Source of the DNA: an uncultured SAR116 cluster alpha proteobacterium
Lineage (GTDB): Bacteria; Pseudomonadota; Alphaproteobacteria; Puniceispirillales; Marisalimonadaceae
Length of the DNA: 42,558 nucleotides
Assembly: GCA_902630555.1 (NCBI GenBank)
Contig: CACOVB010000006.1
Location: forward strand, 1 to 42,558
Reading direction: 5' to 3'
Shown: piece after piece, positions 9,814 to 19,041 of the stretch
How the letters are laid out: every line of letters begins with the position of its first letter
Position numbering within the stretch: position 1 is the first letter of the stretch
Notes under the pieces: generated by a model
What the model was told of the DNA's origin: nothing
Seen by the model: the letters and a program-made list of their open reading frames with translations, nothing else
Database searches by the model: none
Position numbers and translations under genes: made by a program

Positions 9814-10665
9814 ATGGAATTTGTTAAATATAATGCTCCTTTATCAGGAGAGATTAAAGGTATAGACTTAAATAATTTTCTATCAATAGAAGCAAAAAAA
9901 GATATTAAAAAATTTGTTGATGATAATTTAGTTGCGCTTATAAGAAACCAAAATATTAACGATCACAAACTTAAGGATTTTAGTAAATTATTTGGTGAAT
10001 TAGACCCTCCAGCACCAAACCCTTATGGTATAAGTTTTCTGCCTGAACATCCAGAAATTAATGTTATTTCAAATGTAAAAGACACTAAAGGTACTCCAAT
10101 TGGAAACCTTGGTGATGGAGAGGCAACTTGGCATGCAGATATGACTTATCTTGAAGAACCTCCAAAATATGGAATTCTTTATGCATTAGAAGTGCCTAAA
10201 AATGAAGGTAATACTCATTTTGCAAATATGTATAAAGCATATGAAAGACTCCCAACAAAATTAAAAGAAAAAATTGAAGATAAAATCATTATACATGATA
10301 GTTCACACAACAGCGCAGGGATGCTAAGAAAAGGTTATAAGGAAGTGAAAAGCCCAGAGCAAACTCCGGGAGCAAGACATCCAGCAATTATAACTAATCC
10401 AAAAAATAATACTAAACGTCTATTTTTAGGAAGAAGACCACACGCATATATTTTAGGAATGTCAATAAGTGAAAGTGAAAAATTGTTAGATGAAATTTGG
10501 TATTTCGCTACACTTGATGAAATTACATGGACTCAAAATTGGAAAGTTGGAGATTTATTAATTTGGAAAAATTTATATGTGCTTCATAAAAGAGATGCAT
10601 TTAATCCCCATTCAAGAAGAATTATGCACAGAACACAAATTAAAGGTGATAAGAATTTAAATTGA
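9814..10665 (+). CDS. TauD/TfdA family Fe(II)/2-oxoglutarate-dependent dioxygenase
   Basis: GEATWHADMTYLEEPP (HxD) and HSRRIMHRTQIKG (distal His/Arg). ATG at 9814 has AAGGA upstream; preferred to the TTG at 9799. Confidence 0.87.
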   Translation: MEFVKYNAPLSGEIKGIDLNNFLSIEAKKDIKKFVDDNLVALIRNQNINDHKLKDFSKLFGELDPPAPNPYGISFLPEHPEINVISNVKDTKGTPIGNLGDGEATWHADMTYLEEPPKYGILYALEVPKNEGNTHFANMYKAYERLPTKLKEKIEDKIIIHDSSHNSAGMLRKGYKEVKSPEQTPGARHPAIITNPKNNTKRLFLGRRPHAYILGMSISESEKLLDEIWYFATLDEITWTQNWKVGDLLIWKNLYVLHKRDAFNPHSRRIMHRTQIKGDKNLN

Positions 10666-10751
10666 TTTGATTTATTTAATTTTAAAAAACCCTTGTTCAC
10701 AACTTTCTTAAATGTAAAGATTAATTAATTAAAATATTAATGGAGGATTTA

Positions 10752-11741
10752 GTGAGAGTAATTTTTCAAAAGCTTAACATATTTGTTATTGGATTATTTG
10801 GTTCAATAGCTTTTATTTGTTCATCTCTTTTCCTTGGATTTTCGGCAAACGCTGATGAATATCCAAATAAACCGATTGAGATAGTAATACATGCTAAATA
10901 TGGTGGTGGAACTGATACAACCGCTAGAATGGCATCAATAAGATCAAGAAGAATATTAAAAACAGACATTAGAATCGTTTCAAAAAGGGGCGGAGCTGGT
11001 GCTAAAGCTCAAAATTATGTGCTTACAAGACCCGCAGACGGTTACACTGTAATGGCTTTAACCCAAACTCATCTTTATACTATGGCTAGAGGTAAGTCCA
11101 ACATGAAAATTGACGACATAGTTGGAGTTGCTAGAGCAATGGATGATCCGACCTTTATTACTGTATCTGGAAAGAGTAAATATAAAACTTTAAAAGATTT
11201 AATTAGTGCTTCAAAAAAAGCACCATTAAATTGGGGAGTAGCAAATATTGGTGGAACTGAACACATAGGTCTTGTTCAATTTGCTAAAGAAGCCGGTATA
11301 AAAGTTAAGGTAGTTCCTTTTGGTTCTGGTGCTCAAATGGTTCAAGCTTTAATGGCTGGTAAAATTGATGCAACATTGCCAAATGTAAGTGAAGCTACAA
11401 ACCAAGTTGCAGATGGAACTTTTAGAGCATTAGTTGTTTTGGCTGAAAAAAGGTTAAAAGATTATCCTGATGTTCCATCTTCATATGAGTTAGGTATTAA
11501 AGCTAAATGTTCAACTACTCGAGGTTATGCTGTTTTAGCTTCAACTCCAAAACCAATTATAGAAAAAATTTCTAAAGGATTGGTTAAGGCTATGAAACAT
11601 AAAGTGTTTGCTAATTATCTAGCAAGTGCAGGATTGACTGTTGAAGGTAGTGTTGCAGGAACAGCAGTTTGGGACAAGCATCTGAAAGAAGAATATAAAG
11701 TTGCCCAAAGTGCATTAAAAGATTTAGGATTATTGAAATAA
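10752..11741 (+). CDS. tctC: Tripartite tricarboxylate transporter substrate-binding protein (TctC/Bug family)
   Basis: Signal/TM N-terminus then YPNKPIEIVIHAKYGGGTDTTARM...GGAGAKAQNYV...ADGYTVMALTQTHLYTMARG. Probable GTG start at 10752 with TGGAGG 5 nt upstream. Confidence 0.88.
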   Translation: MRVIFQKLNIFVIGLFGSIAFICSSLFLGFSANADEYPNKPIEIVIHAKYGGGTDTTARMASIRSRRILKTDIRIVSKRGGAGAKAQNYVLTRPADGYTVMALTQTHLYTMARGKSNMKIDDIVGVARAMDDPTFITVSGKSKYKTLKDLISASKKAPLNWGVANIGGTEHIGLVQFAKEAGIKVKVVPFGSGAQMVQALMAGKIDATLPNVSEATNQVADGTFRALVVLAEKRLKDYPDVPSSYELGIKAKCSTTRGYAVLASTPKPIIEKISKGLVKAMKHKVFANYLASAGLTVEGSVAGTAVWDKHLKEEYKVAQSALKDLGLLK

Positions 11742-11753
11742 ATTATTTCATTT

Positions 11754-12251
11754 ATGAACAATTCTTTTAAAAATTTGTTTAATAAAACAGATACTATCAT
11801 AGCAATTATCATATATGCTATGATAGTATTTTTATGGAATGCTGCAGATAACTTTGATAGCGTTTCAGATTTGTTTGCGCAAAACATTCCACCTCAATTG
11901 TTTCCTCAAATTTTATTAATTACAATTGGTTTATTAACAGCATTAATTCCGTTTGAACACATTTTACTAAAAAAATCAGGAAAAGATATTGATTCTGGCA
12001 GAAAGAAAAAAATTAATTTTGCGACTTACGGTACTATGACAATTTTATTAACAATAATTGTTTTCTCAGAATTTTTAGGTGCGTACGTTACAATTTTTTT
12101 AGCCTGTTTTGTTCTTCCTATTTTCTGGGGTGAAAAAAATCTAAAATTACTTGTACCGTACGTAGTACTATTTCCACTATTTATAATTTTAATATTTAAT
12201 ATTATCCTTGGTGTTTATTTTGAACCAGGGATCTTAGAGGGTTTTATATAA
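11754..12251 (+). CDS. tctB: Tripartite tricarboxylate transporter small permease (TctB)
   Basis: 165 aa, four TM segments; located between TctC and TctA. Confidence 0.82.
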   Translation: MNNSFKNLFNKTDTIIAIIIYAMIVFLWNAADNFDSVSDLFAQNIPPQLFPQILLITIGLLTALIPFEHILLKKSGKDIDSGRKKKINFATYGTMTILLTIIVFSEFLGAYVTIFLACFVLPIFWGEKNLKLLVPYVVLFPLFIILIFNIILGVYFEPGILEGFI

Positions 12252-12263
12252 TTAGGGTTTTTT

Positions 12264-13736
12264 ATGGAAGATATTGTTAAAGGCTTATCCTTAATTTTAG
12301 AATTTGAAAATATAATTTTAATTTTAGGTGGAGTGTTAATTGGTGTTTTAGTTGGTGCTTTACCTGGTTTAAGCTCACCAATGGCTATAGCTTTATTAAT
12401 ACCATTTACTATAACATTAGATCCCGTAGCCGCTATTGCAATGATGGCTGCTTTATATTGTGCAGGCACTTTTGGTGGATCAATTACCGCTATATTAATT
12501 AATGCACCTGGTGCACCACCTGCAGTTGCTACAGCTCTTGATGGGTATCCAATGGCAAAAAACGGGGAGCCTGGAAGAGCACTAGGACTTGCTGCTGTTT
12601 CTAGTGTTTTAGGTGGTATATTTAGTTTGATAGTATTTATTTTTGCTGCACCATTGCTAGCGCAAGTAGCACTTGAATTTGGTCCCCAAGAATACTTTGG
12701 TTTAGCTATTTTTGCATTGTCTATGCTTGCAACAATGAGCGGTAAATCTTCAATAAGAAACCTAATCTCAGGTTGTATAGGGGTATTAATTGGTACAATT
12801 GGTATTCATTTAACAACTGGAGTAGAAAGATTTACTTTTGATGTGCCAGAGTTAGAAGAAGGTATAAGTTTTGTTCCTGTTTTAATTGGTTTATTTGCAG
12901 TAAGCGAATTGTTTAAACAATCTGAAACTTTAAACTCTGTCGTTGATAGAATTCATGCTAAGGCCTTAAGATTGCCCACAATTGCAGAATTAAAAAAATT
13001 GAAATATACAATTTTAAGATCCTCAGGTATAGGAACATTTATCGGAATACTTCCTGCGGAAGGATCTACAGTAGCTGCAATTATGGGATATAATGAAGCT
13101 AGAAGATGGTCAAAAAATAAAGACCAATTTGGAAAAGGTTCGCCTGAAGGTATTGTTGGGCCAGAAGCCGCGAATAATTCTGCTGCTGGTGGCGCAATGG
13201 TACCAACATTGGCCTTAGGAATTCCTGGAAGTGGATCTACTGCTCTAATTCTTGCAGCTTTAATAATGCATGGATTTCGCCCTGGGCCTTATTTGATAAA
13301 TGAAACTCCTGAATTCGTTTATGCTATTTTTGGTGCAATGTTAATTGCAAATTTTGGTTTCCTTATTATTGGTTTAATTGGAGCTAAGTTTTTTTCACTG
13401 GTAGCATTCATACCTAAAAAGCTTTTATGGCCGGCTGTTTTTATATTTGCCATGATTGGTTCTTATTCATTTAGTTCTTCAATGTTTGATGTTTGGGTAA
13501 TGTTAACATTTGGCGTGATTGGATATTTTATGAGTAGACACGGGTTTTCTGCTGCTCCATTAGTAATGGGTTTAATTCTTGGAAAATTAGTTGAAGAAAG
13601 TTTTTCTCAATCAATGATAATTCATGATAATAATTTCTTTGCATTGCTAGACAAGCCAATAGTAGTTTTCTTTTTCATACTAACTTTCTTAAGTTTAACA
13701 ACTCCTCTTTGGACAAAAGTTTTTAAGAAAAATTAA
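12264..13736 (+). CDS. tctA: Tripartite tricarboxylate transporter large permease (TctA)
   Basis: 490 aa; GALPGLSSPMAIALLIPFT, FGGSITAILINAPGAPPAVATALDGYPMAKNGEPGRALG, GIPGSGSTALILAAL. Confidence 0.94.
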   Translation: MEDIVKGLSLILEFENIILILGGVLIGVLVGALPGLSSPMAIALLIPFTITLDPVAAIAMMAALYCAGTFGGSITAILINAPGAPPAVATALDGYPMAKNGEPGRALGLAAVSSVLGGIFSLIVFIFAAPLLAQVALEFGPQEYFGLAIFALSMLATMSGKSSIRNLISGCIGVLIGTIGIHLTTGVERFTFDVPELEEGISFVPVLIGLFAVSELFKQSETLNSVVDRIHAKALRLPTIAELKKLKYTILRSSGIGTFIGILPAEGSTVAAIMGYNEARRWSKNKDQFGKGSPEGIVGPEAANNSAAGGAMVPTLALGIPGSGSTALILAALIMHGFRPGPYLINETPEFVYAIFGAMLIANFGFLIIGLIGAKFFSLVAFIPKKLLWPAVFIFAMIGSYSFSSSMFDVWVMLTFGVIGYFMSRHGFSAAPLVMGLILGKLVEESFSQSMIIHDNNFFALLDKPIVVFFFILTFLSLTTPLWTKVFKKN

Positions 13737-15107
13737 ATGTCCAATAAATTTGATGATCTTGGAAATGCAGAAATTTTTTCTACATGGTGTTTTAATTTAG
13801 AATATAAAGAAATCCCAAATGAAGTTGTTGATAAAATAAAATTAACATTCATGGATAGCTTAGGTTTAATCTTTGCAAGCAGAAATGAAGATTACATTAA
13901 AGCAATAAAACAATCTTTTACTGATAGTGGTAATTGTACTGTTCCTGGACATTTAGAAAAATTATGTCCATCAGATGCCATCGTGTTAAATGGTACAGCA
14001 ATACATGGAGAAGATTTTGATGATACTTTTGAAGGAACACCTGTTCATGTAGGTTCGGTAATGTGTTCTTCATTATTAACTGCAGCAGAATACTATAAAT
14101 TAAAACCAAAAGAAATTTTGAAAGGGTTAGCAGTAGGTTCTGAATTAATGTGTAGACTTGCTTTGGTATCACCTATGGCGATACATAAACAAGGATTCCA
14201 TCCAACTGCAATACTTGGTGCATTTGGAGCATCTATTGGCATTTCAAAAATATTAAAAAATAGTGTATTACAAACAACCTCATCCCTAGGAATAGTTGGT
14301 AGCATGGCTTCAGGTATTATTGAATATCTAGCTGAAGGCACCTGGACCAAAAGATTACACCCAGGTTGGGCTGGTGCTTCAGGTTGGAAATCTGCTCACC
14401 TAGGAAAAAATAATTTTAAAGGTCCTAGAACTGTTTTTGAGGGAAAAAACGGTATTTTTAATTCTTTCGCTGATAGTAAGATAATTCCTGACTTTAAAAA
14501 ATTAACTGATGATTTAGGATCATATTGGCATACAAATAACCTTGCTATAAAACCTTTCGCATGTGGAACAATGACACAACCATTTATTGACTGTGCAATC
14601 AAGGCTAGAGAAAAAATAAATGATTTAAACGAAATTAAATCAATTATATGTAAAGTAGGAGAAGGAACTGTTCATAGATTATGGGAGCCTTTATCAGAAA
14701 AAAGGAAACCTACGACCCCATATAGTGCAAAATTCTCAGTACCTTTCTGTATTGCTGTAGGCCTTTATTTTGGTAAAGCAGGACTCTTAGAATTTACAGA
14801 AGAGCAAATAAAAAATCGTGAAATTTTAAATATTTGTTCAAAAATTTCTTATGAAATTGACCCACAAAATGAGTATCCAAAAAATTATAGTGGTGAAATT
14901 AATATTATTCTTAAAAATTCTCAAGTTATTCAAGAGACCCAACCTGGTTTACGAGGAGGAAAATTATTTCCCCTAGATGAAAAAGAAGTTGAAGAAAAAT
15001 TTTTTAATAACTTGAAATTTGGTAATCTTTCTTCGAGAGAAGTTAATAATGTAAAAAAATTTTTTGCAACTTTCTTTACTGATCCAGATTTTTCCTTATT
15101 ACACTAA
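13737..15107 (+). CDS. MmgE/PrpD family protein
   Basis: 456 aa; HGEDFDDTFEGTPVHVGSVMCSSLL, QGFHPTAILGAFGAS, KRLHPGWAGASGWKSAHL; starts immediately after the tctA stop. Confidence 0.88.
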   Translation: MSNKFDDLGNAEIFSTWCFNLEYKEIPNEVVDKIKLTFMDSLGLIFASRNEDYIKAIKQSFTDSGNCTVPGHLEKLCPSDAIVLNGTAIHGEDFDDTFEGTPVHVGSVMCSSLLTAAEYYKLKPKEILKGLAVGSELMCRLALVSPMAIHKQGFHPTAILGAFGASIGISKILKNSVLQTTSSLGIVGSMASGIIEYLAEGTWTKRLHPGWAGASGWKSAHLGKNNFKGPRTVFEGKNGIFNSFADSKIIPDFKKLTDDLGSYWHTNNLAIKPFACGTMTQPFIDCAIKAREKINDLNEIKSIICKVGEGTVHRLWEPLSEKRKPTTPYSAKFSVPFCIAVGLYFGKAGLLEFTEEQIKNREILNICSKISYEIDPQNEYPKNYSGEINIILKNSQVIQETQPGLRGGKLFPLDEKEVEEKFFNNLKFGNLSSREVNNVKKFFATFFTDPDFSLLH

Positions 15108-16114
15108 ATTTCTTTATTACAAAAATCACCAAATAACATTGCTTTGAATTTTGGTCCTTTCTCAAAAAAGTTTCCCCTATTAACTACCCATTTTACATGG
15201 CCTTTATAATTTGGATCTGAATTAATTTTTATTCCCCATAGACCTTCAGCCTCATTAGGAATTGCAGAATATCTTACATCAATTATTAAATCTTTGTCTT
15301 TGTCATACGCAAGGTACTCTTGTGAAAACCAGCTAAACCTTAAAATATCATTGAATTGCTTACTATCTTTATTTAAATTTTTATAATGAATATTAGTATC
15401 AAATTTTTCAATAGTTTCTCCAAAGCAAAACTTAGTCTTTCCAATCAGATTTACAGAATCTACATAATATTTACCCTCATATAAATATACTATTTTCCAC
15501 AAAAAAAGATTTCCCAAACTCGGTTTAACAGTAATTTTTTTAAAGTCATGATTTCTGTATTTAGCAAGATTTTTTGCTTCTTTTAAGGCTACTGAACTTT
15601 GAAAAAACCCAAATCCCAAATACAAAAAGATCCAAAAAAAGCCGATTATATTTAAGAACTTTTTTTTCAAAATAACAGCTAAAATCATTAAGATTAATAT
15701 CGGTACAGTCAAAAGAGGATCAATTATTGAAATACTATTCCAAGCAAATCGATAATCTGAAAATGGCCAAAATAATTGAGTTCCATAACTCGTGCATGCA
15801 TCTAGTAAAGCATGAGTAGAATATGCAACAAAAGCAAAAATGTAGTTTTCAAAAAAAGTTACATATTTTTTAACAAAATTATAAGTAAATAAAGTAACAA
15901 TTAGTGCTCCAAAAGGTATAAATATAAAAGAATGAGTGAATTGTCTGTGATATTCTAAGCTTAGCAATGGATCATAAGAAGATTTAATAAATACATCAAG
16001 ATCTGGAGCTAACCCACTTATAATTCCAATGGCTGTCGCAACAGTTAATTTTTTTTTAGATGAAAAAAACTGTGAGAATACTCCACCAAAAGTACCTTGA
16101 GATATTGGATCCAT
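15104..16114 (-). CDS. YdjM/YbcI-family membrane-bound metal-dependent hydrolase
   Basis: MDPISQGTFGGVF...GLAPDLDVF...YHRQFTHSFIFIPFGA...THALLDACTSYGTQLFWPFSD. Confidence 0.82.
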   Translation of the reverse strand: MDPISQGTFGGVFSQFFSSKKKLTVATAIGIISGLAPDLDVFIKSSYDPLLSLEYHRQFTHSFIFIPFGALIVTLFTYNFVKKYVTFFENYIFAFVAYSTHALLDACTSYGTQLFWPFSDYRFAWNSISIIDPLLTVPILILMILAVILKKKFLNIIGFFWIFLYLGFGFFQSSVALKEAKNLAKYRNHDFKKITVKPSLGNLFLWKIVYLYEGKYYVDSVNLIGKTKFCFGETIEKFDTNIHYKNLNKDSKQFNDILRFSWFSQEYLAYDKDKDLIIDVRYSAIPNEAEGLWGIKINSDPNYKGHVKWVVNRGNFFEKGPKFKAMLFGDFCNKEI

Positions 16115-16191
16115 ACAATTATATTTTTGTTATTAAATTATTGACGATATCTATTCTTATACACTACCTTATATAAAGGTACAGTAGTAAA

Positions 16192-17793
16192 ATGTCTAAA
16201 ATTTCTTATGATGCAATTATAATTGGAGCAGGCTTTTCAGGTTTATATCAACTTTATAAGTTGAGAGATAAATTGAAACTAAACTGTAGAGTGTTAGAAA
16301 AAGGTTCTGGCATAGGTGGAACATGGTACTGGAACAGATACCCAGGTGCTAGATGTGACACTGAAAGCCACGCTTATACATATTTTTTTTCTGAAGAAAT
16401 TTTCAAAGAATGGGAATGGAGCGAACGCTATCCAGGCCATGCAGAAATTCGTAAATATTTAAACTACGTTTCAAACAAATATTCATTAAAAGATGATATT
16501 CAACTTGATACTGAAGTCATTTCAGCGACATTTGACGAAGAAAATAATTCATGGATTTTAAAAACAAAGAATGATGAACTATTCAAATGTAAATTTTTAA
16601 TAACGGCAGTTGGATGTATTTCAACAACAAACATACCAAACATAAAAGGTTTAAATAAGTTTAATGGGGATTACTACCATACTGGGAATTGGCCTAAAAA
16701 CAATGTAGATTTTTCTGGCAAACGAGTTGGACAAATCGGTACTGGGTCAACTGGAATTCAAGCTGCACCTGTAATTGCTGAAACGGCAAAACACCTGACA
16801 GTTTTTCAAAGAACTCCTAACTTTAGTGTGCCAGCCAGAAATAAACCTCTTTCAAAAGAATTCAAAGAGTATGTTAAAAATAATTATGATGAACTAAAGT
16901 CAATTGTAAAAGAAACACCTAATGGACATGCTTTTCGGATTAGTGAAAAACTTACTTTTGATGTTCCCCAAAAAGAAAGAGAAAAAAAATATGAAGAATA
17001 TTGGGAAAAAGGTGGACTTCAATTTAGAGGTGTTTTTAAAGATATAATTACAGACAAAAAGGCAAATGATTCTGCATCAATTTTTTTAAAAAAAAAAATT
17101 AGCCAAGTTGTTAAAAATAAAGAGTTTGCAAAAATATTAACAAACTTTGATCACCCATATGGATGCAAAAGACCTCCAATAGATACCAACTATTTTGAAA
17201 CCTACAATAAAGACAATGTTCATCTAGTTGATATTAAAAATGATCCTATAATTGAAATAGATAAAAAAGGCATTAAAACAAAAAATAATTACTTTAAATT
17301 AGATACAATTGTTTTTGCAACTGGTTATGATGCAATGACAGGTACACTTATAAATTTAAATATAACTGGCGAAAATAATTTAAATTTAAAAGATTATTGG
17401 AATGAAGGTCCAAAAACTTACCTTGGATTACAGATCCCTGGCTTCCCAAATATGTTTACGATTACTGGACCAGGAAGTCCTTCGGTATTAACAAATATGC
17501 CCACTGCAATTGAACAACATGTTGAATGGGTTACAGATTGTATATCATACATGATTGAAAATAATTTTAATAAAGTCTCTACTTCTGAAAAAAATTCACT
17601 TGAATGGGGAAAGCAAGTTAAAGAAGCTGCAGATAAAACATTACTCCCTACTGTTAAACATTCATGGTATTTGGGAGCTAATATTCCAAATAAGCCTCGA
17701 GTTTTTATGCCATATGCCGGTGGACTACCTACTTATACAAAAATTTGTGAAAATATAAAAAATAATAATTACGAGGGCTTTGCCTTTAGTTAA
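16192..17793 (+). CDS. Type I Baeyer-Villiger flavin monooxygenase
   Basis: 533 aa; two Rossmann motifs (IGAGFSGLYQL, GQIGTGSTGIQ) and BVMO fingerprint FNGDYYHTGNWPK (FxGxxxHTxxWP); GGTWYWNRYPGARCD. Confidence 0.92.
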   Translation: MSKISYDAIIIGAGFSGLYQLYKLRDKLKLNCRVLEKGSGIGGTWYWNRYPGARCDTESHAYTYFFSEEIFKEWEWSERYPGHAEIRKYLNYVSNKYSLKDDIQLDTEVISATFDEENNSWILKTKNDELFKCKFLITAVGCISTTNIPNIKGLNKFNGDYYHTGNWPKNNVDFSGKRVGQIGTGSTGIQAAPVIAETAKHLTVFQRTPNFSVPARNKPLSKEFKEYVKNNYDELKSIVKETPNGHAFRISEKLTFDVPQKEREKKYEEYWEKGGLQFRGVFKDIITDKKANDSASIFLKKKISQVVKNKEFAKILTNFDHPYGCKRPPIDTNYFETYNKDNVHLVDIKNDPIIEIDKKGIKTKNNYFKLDTIVFATGYDAMTGTLINLNITGENNLNLKDYWNEGPKTYLGLQIPGFPNMFTITGPGSPSVLTNMPTAIEQHVEWVTDCISYMIENNFNKVSTSEKNSLEWGKQVKEAADKTLLPTVKHSWYLGANIPNKPRVFMPYAGGLPTYTKICENIKNNNYEGFAFS

Positions 17794-17794
17794 T

Positions 17795-18268
17795 CTAATC
17801 ATTCGCTATATTATTGATTTCAGAAATTTTTTTCCTGAGGTTTGATATTCTATTTGACAACTCACCATCAACCTTTGAATCACCTTTTAAAGATGATAAT
17901 AATTCAGATACTTCATTTGCAAGTTGATTGATTTTTTCATTAGCATCCATTAACCGAACTTGAGTCTTCCTAATCAATGCACTTAAAACTACATCATTAT
18001 TCTTTAACTTCACAAAATAATCTTTTGGGATAATATTAGCTACAACTTTATGAGAATCTGCTCTTGCTGTAACTGTTCTTTTAGTACCTAAAAGCAAAGA
18101 ACTTTCTCCAAAAACTTCGCCTTTACCTAAGGTGTTTAGTTTAAACTGGTCTTTCGTTTCTATATTTACATATCCCTCTAAAATTAAATAAGCTTCTTCT
18201 GGGATGCTACCAATTTCATAAATAAGTTCACCAGGGTTCCAGATAATTGAATTGTTATTTCGTTGCAT
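17795..18268 (-). CDS. Stand-alone cyclic-nucleotide-binding domain protein without HTH
   Basis: MQRNNNSIIWNPGELIYEIG...GEVFGESSLLLGTKRTVTARA is a cNBD phosphate-binding cassette; C-terminus is coiled-coil-like with no recognisable Crp HTH. Confidence 0.78.
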   Translation of the reverse strand: MQRNNNSIIWNPGELIYEIGSIPEEAYLILEGYVNIETKDQFKLNTLGKGEVFGESSLLLGTKRTVTARADSHKVVANIIPKDYFVKLKNNDVVLSALIRKTQVRLMDANEKINQLANEVSELLSSLKGDSKVDGELSNRISNLRKKISEINNIAND

Positions 18269-18279
18269 AAATTTTTTAA

Positions 18280-18450
18280 CTATCCTAATGGAGGCATCCA
18301 AAAAACATAACCCCAAAAGACAATATAACAGAAAAAAAGAAAATATGCGAAAAGGCCCATTGGCTTGTTATTTTTCGTTCTCTCGTTTTCTTCTAGAGTT
18401 TCCTTTATATAGGATTGATAATGTCGAATAATCAAATTTGATCTAGGCAT
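18280..18450 (-). CDS. Predicted 56-aa small single-pass membrane protein
   Basis: ORF below the track threshold, translated by hand: MPRSNLIIRHYQSYIKETLEENERTKNNKPMGLFAYFLFFCYIVFWGYVFWMPPLG*. Fills the gap between pcaG stop and the cNBD start on the same strand. Confidence 0.6.
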   Translation of the reverse strand: MPRSNLIIRHYQSYIKETLEENERTKNNKPMGLFAYFLFFCYIVFWGYVFWMPPLG

Positions 18451-18464
18451 ATTTTAATTATAAC

Positions 18465-19037
18465 TTAAAATTCAAAAAAAATCGTCTCTTTTTTCCCTTG
18501 AAGATGAATATCAAAAACAAAATTTTTTTTGTCCTCTGTGTAAGGAATTAAAGTTTTTAATCTATCTTGAATACTTAAATTTTTAAACATTACATCACTT
18601 TTAATCTCATTTTCATCAAAATACATTCTAGTAATTAATGGCCTATTCATACCCCTAGCTACAATCCAGAATAAAATATATGATGGAGAAATGGTGCCAT
18701 TTTCATTTATTTGATTACCAGGTCTAATTGTTTTGAGTTGATATTCTCCAGTTTTAAAATCAGTAACTCTCCTAGAAAATCCTTGATAATTAAAATATTT
18801 TCCATTTTCATCACATTGCCATGTTTCTATCATCGCATCAATTATTGGATCATTGTTTCCATCATATATTTTACCTTTAATATTTATTTCTTCATTTAAA
18901 GAGATGTTTTTAAAAGGTGTTGATCCTAATTCATCTTTAAAAATGTTAATTCCTGTAATACTTGGTGTGCAACCTATATGTAAAAAAGGGCCAGCTGTTT
19001 GAGATGGTGTGTCGATAAAATTTTTAATCTTAACCAT
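18465..19037 (-). CDS. pcaG: Protocatechuate 3,4-dioxygenase alpha subunit
   Basis: TPSQTAGPFLHIGC...IKGKIYDGNNDPIIDAMIETWQCDENGKYF...; downstream of the beta subunit. Confidence 0.9.
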   Translation of the reverse strand: MVKIKNFIDTPSQTAGPFLHIGCTPSITGINIFKDELGSTPFKNISLNEEINIKGKIYDGNNDPIIDAMIETWQCDENGKYFNYQGFSRRVTDFKTGEYQLKTIRPGNQINENGTISPSYILFWIVARGMNRPLITRMYFDENEIKSDVMFKNLSIQDRLKTLIPYTEDKKNFVFDIHLQGKKETIFFEF

Positions 19038-19041
19038 GAAA

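Noticed and set aside
13918-14602. Three minus-strand ORFs within MmgE/PrpD
   Set aside because: Antisense to a full-length, well-conserved gene.
17555-17758. 67-aa plus-strand ORF in an alternate frame of the BVMO gene
   Set aside because: Out-of-frame shadow; lysine/isoleucine-rich as expected from AT-rich DNA.
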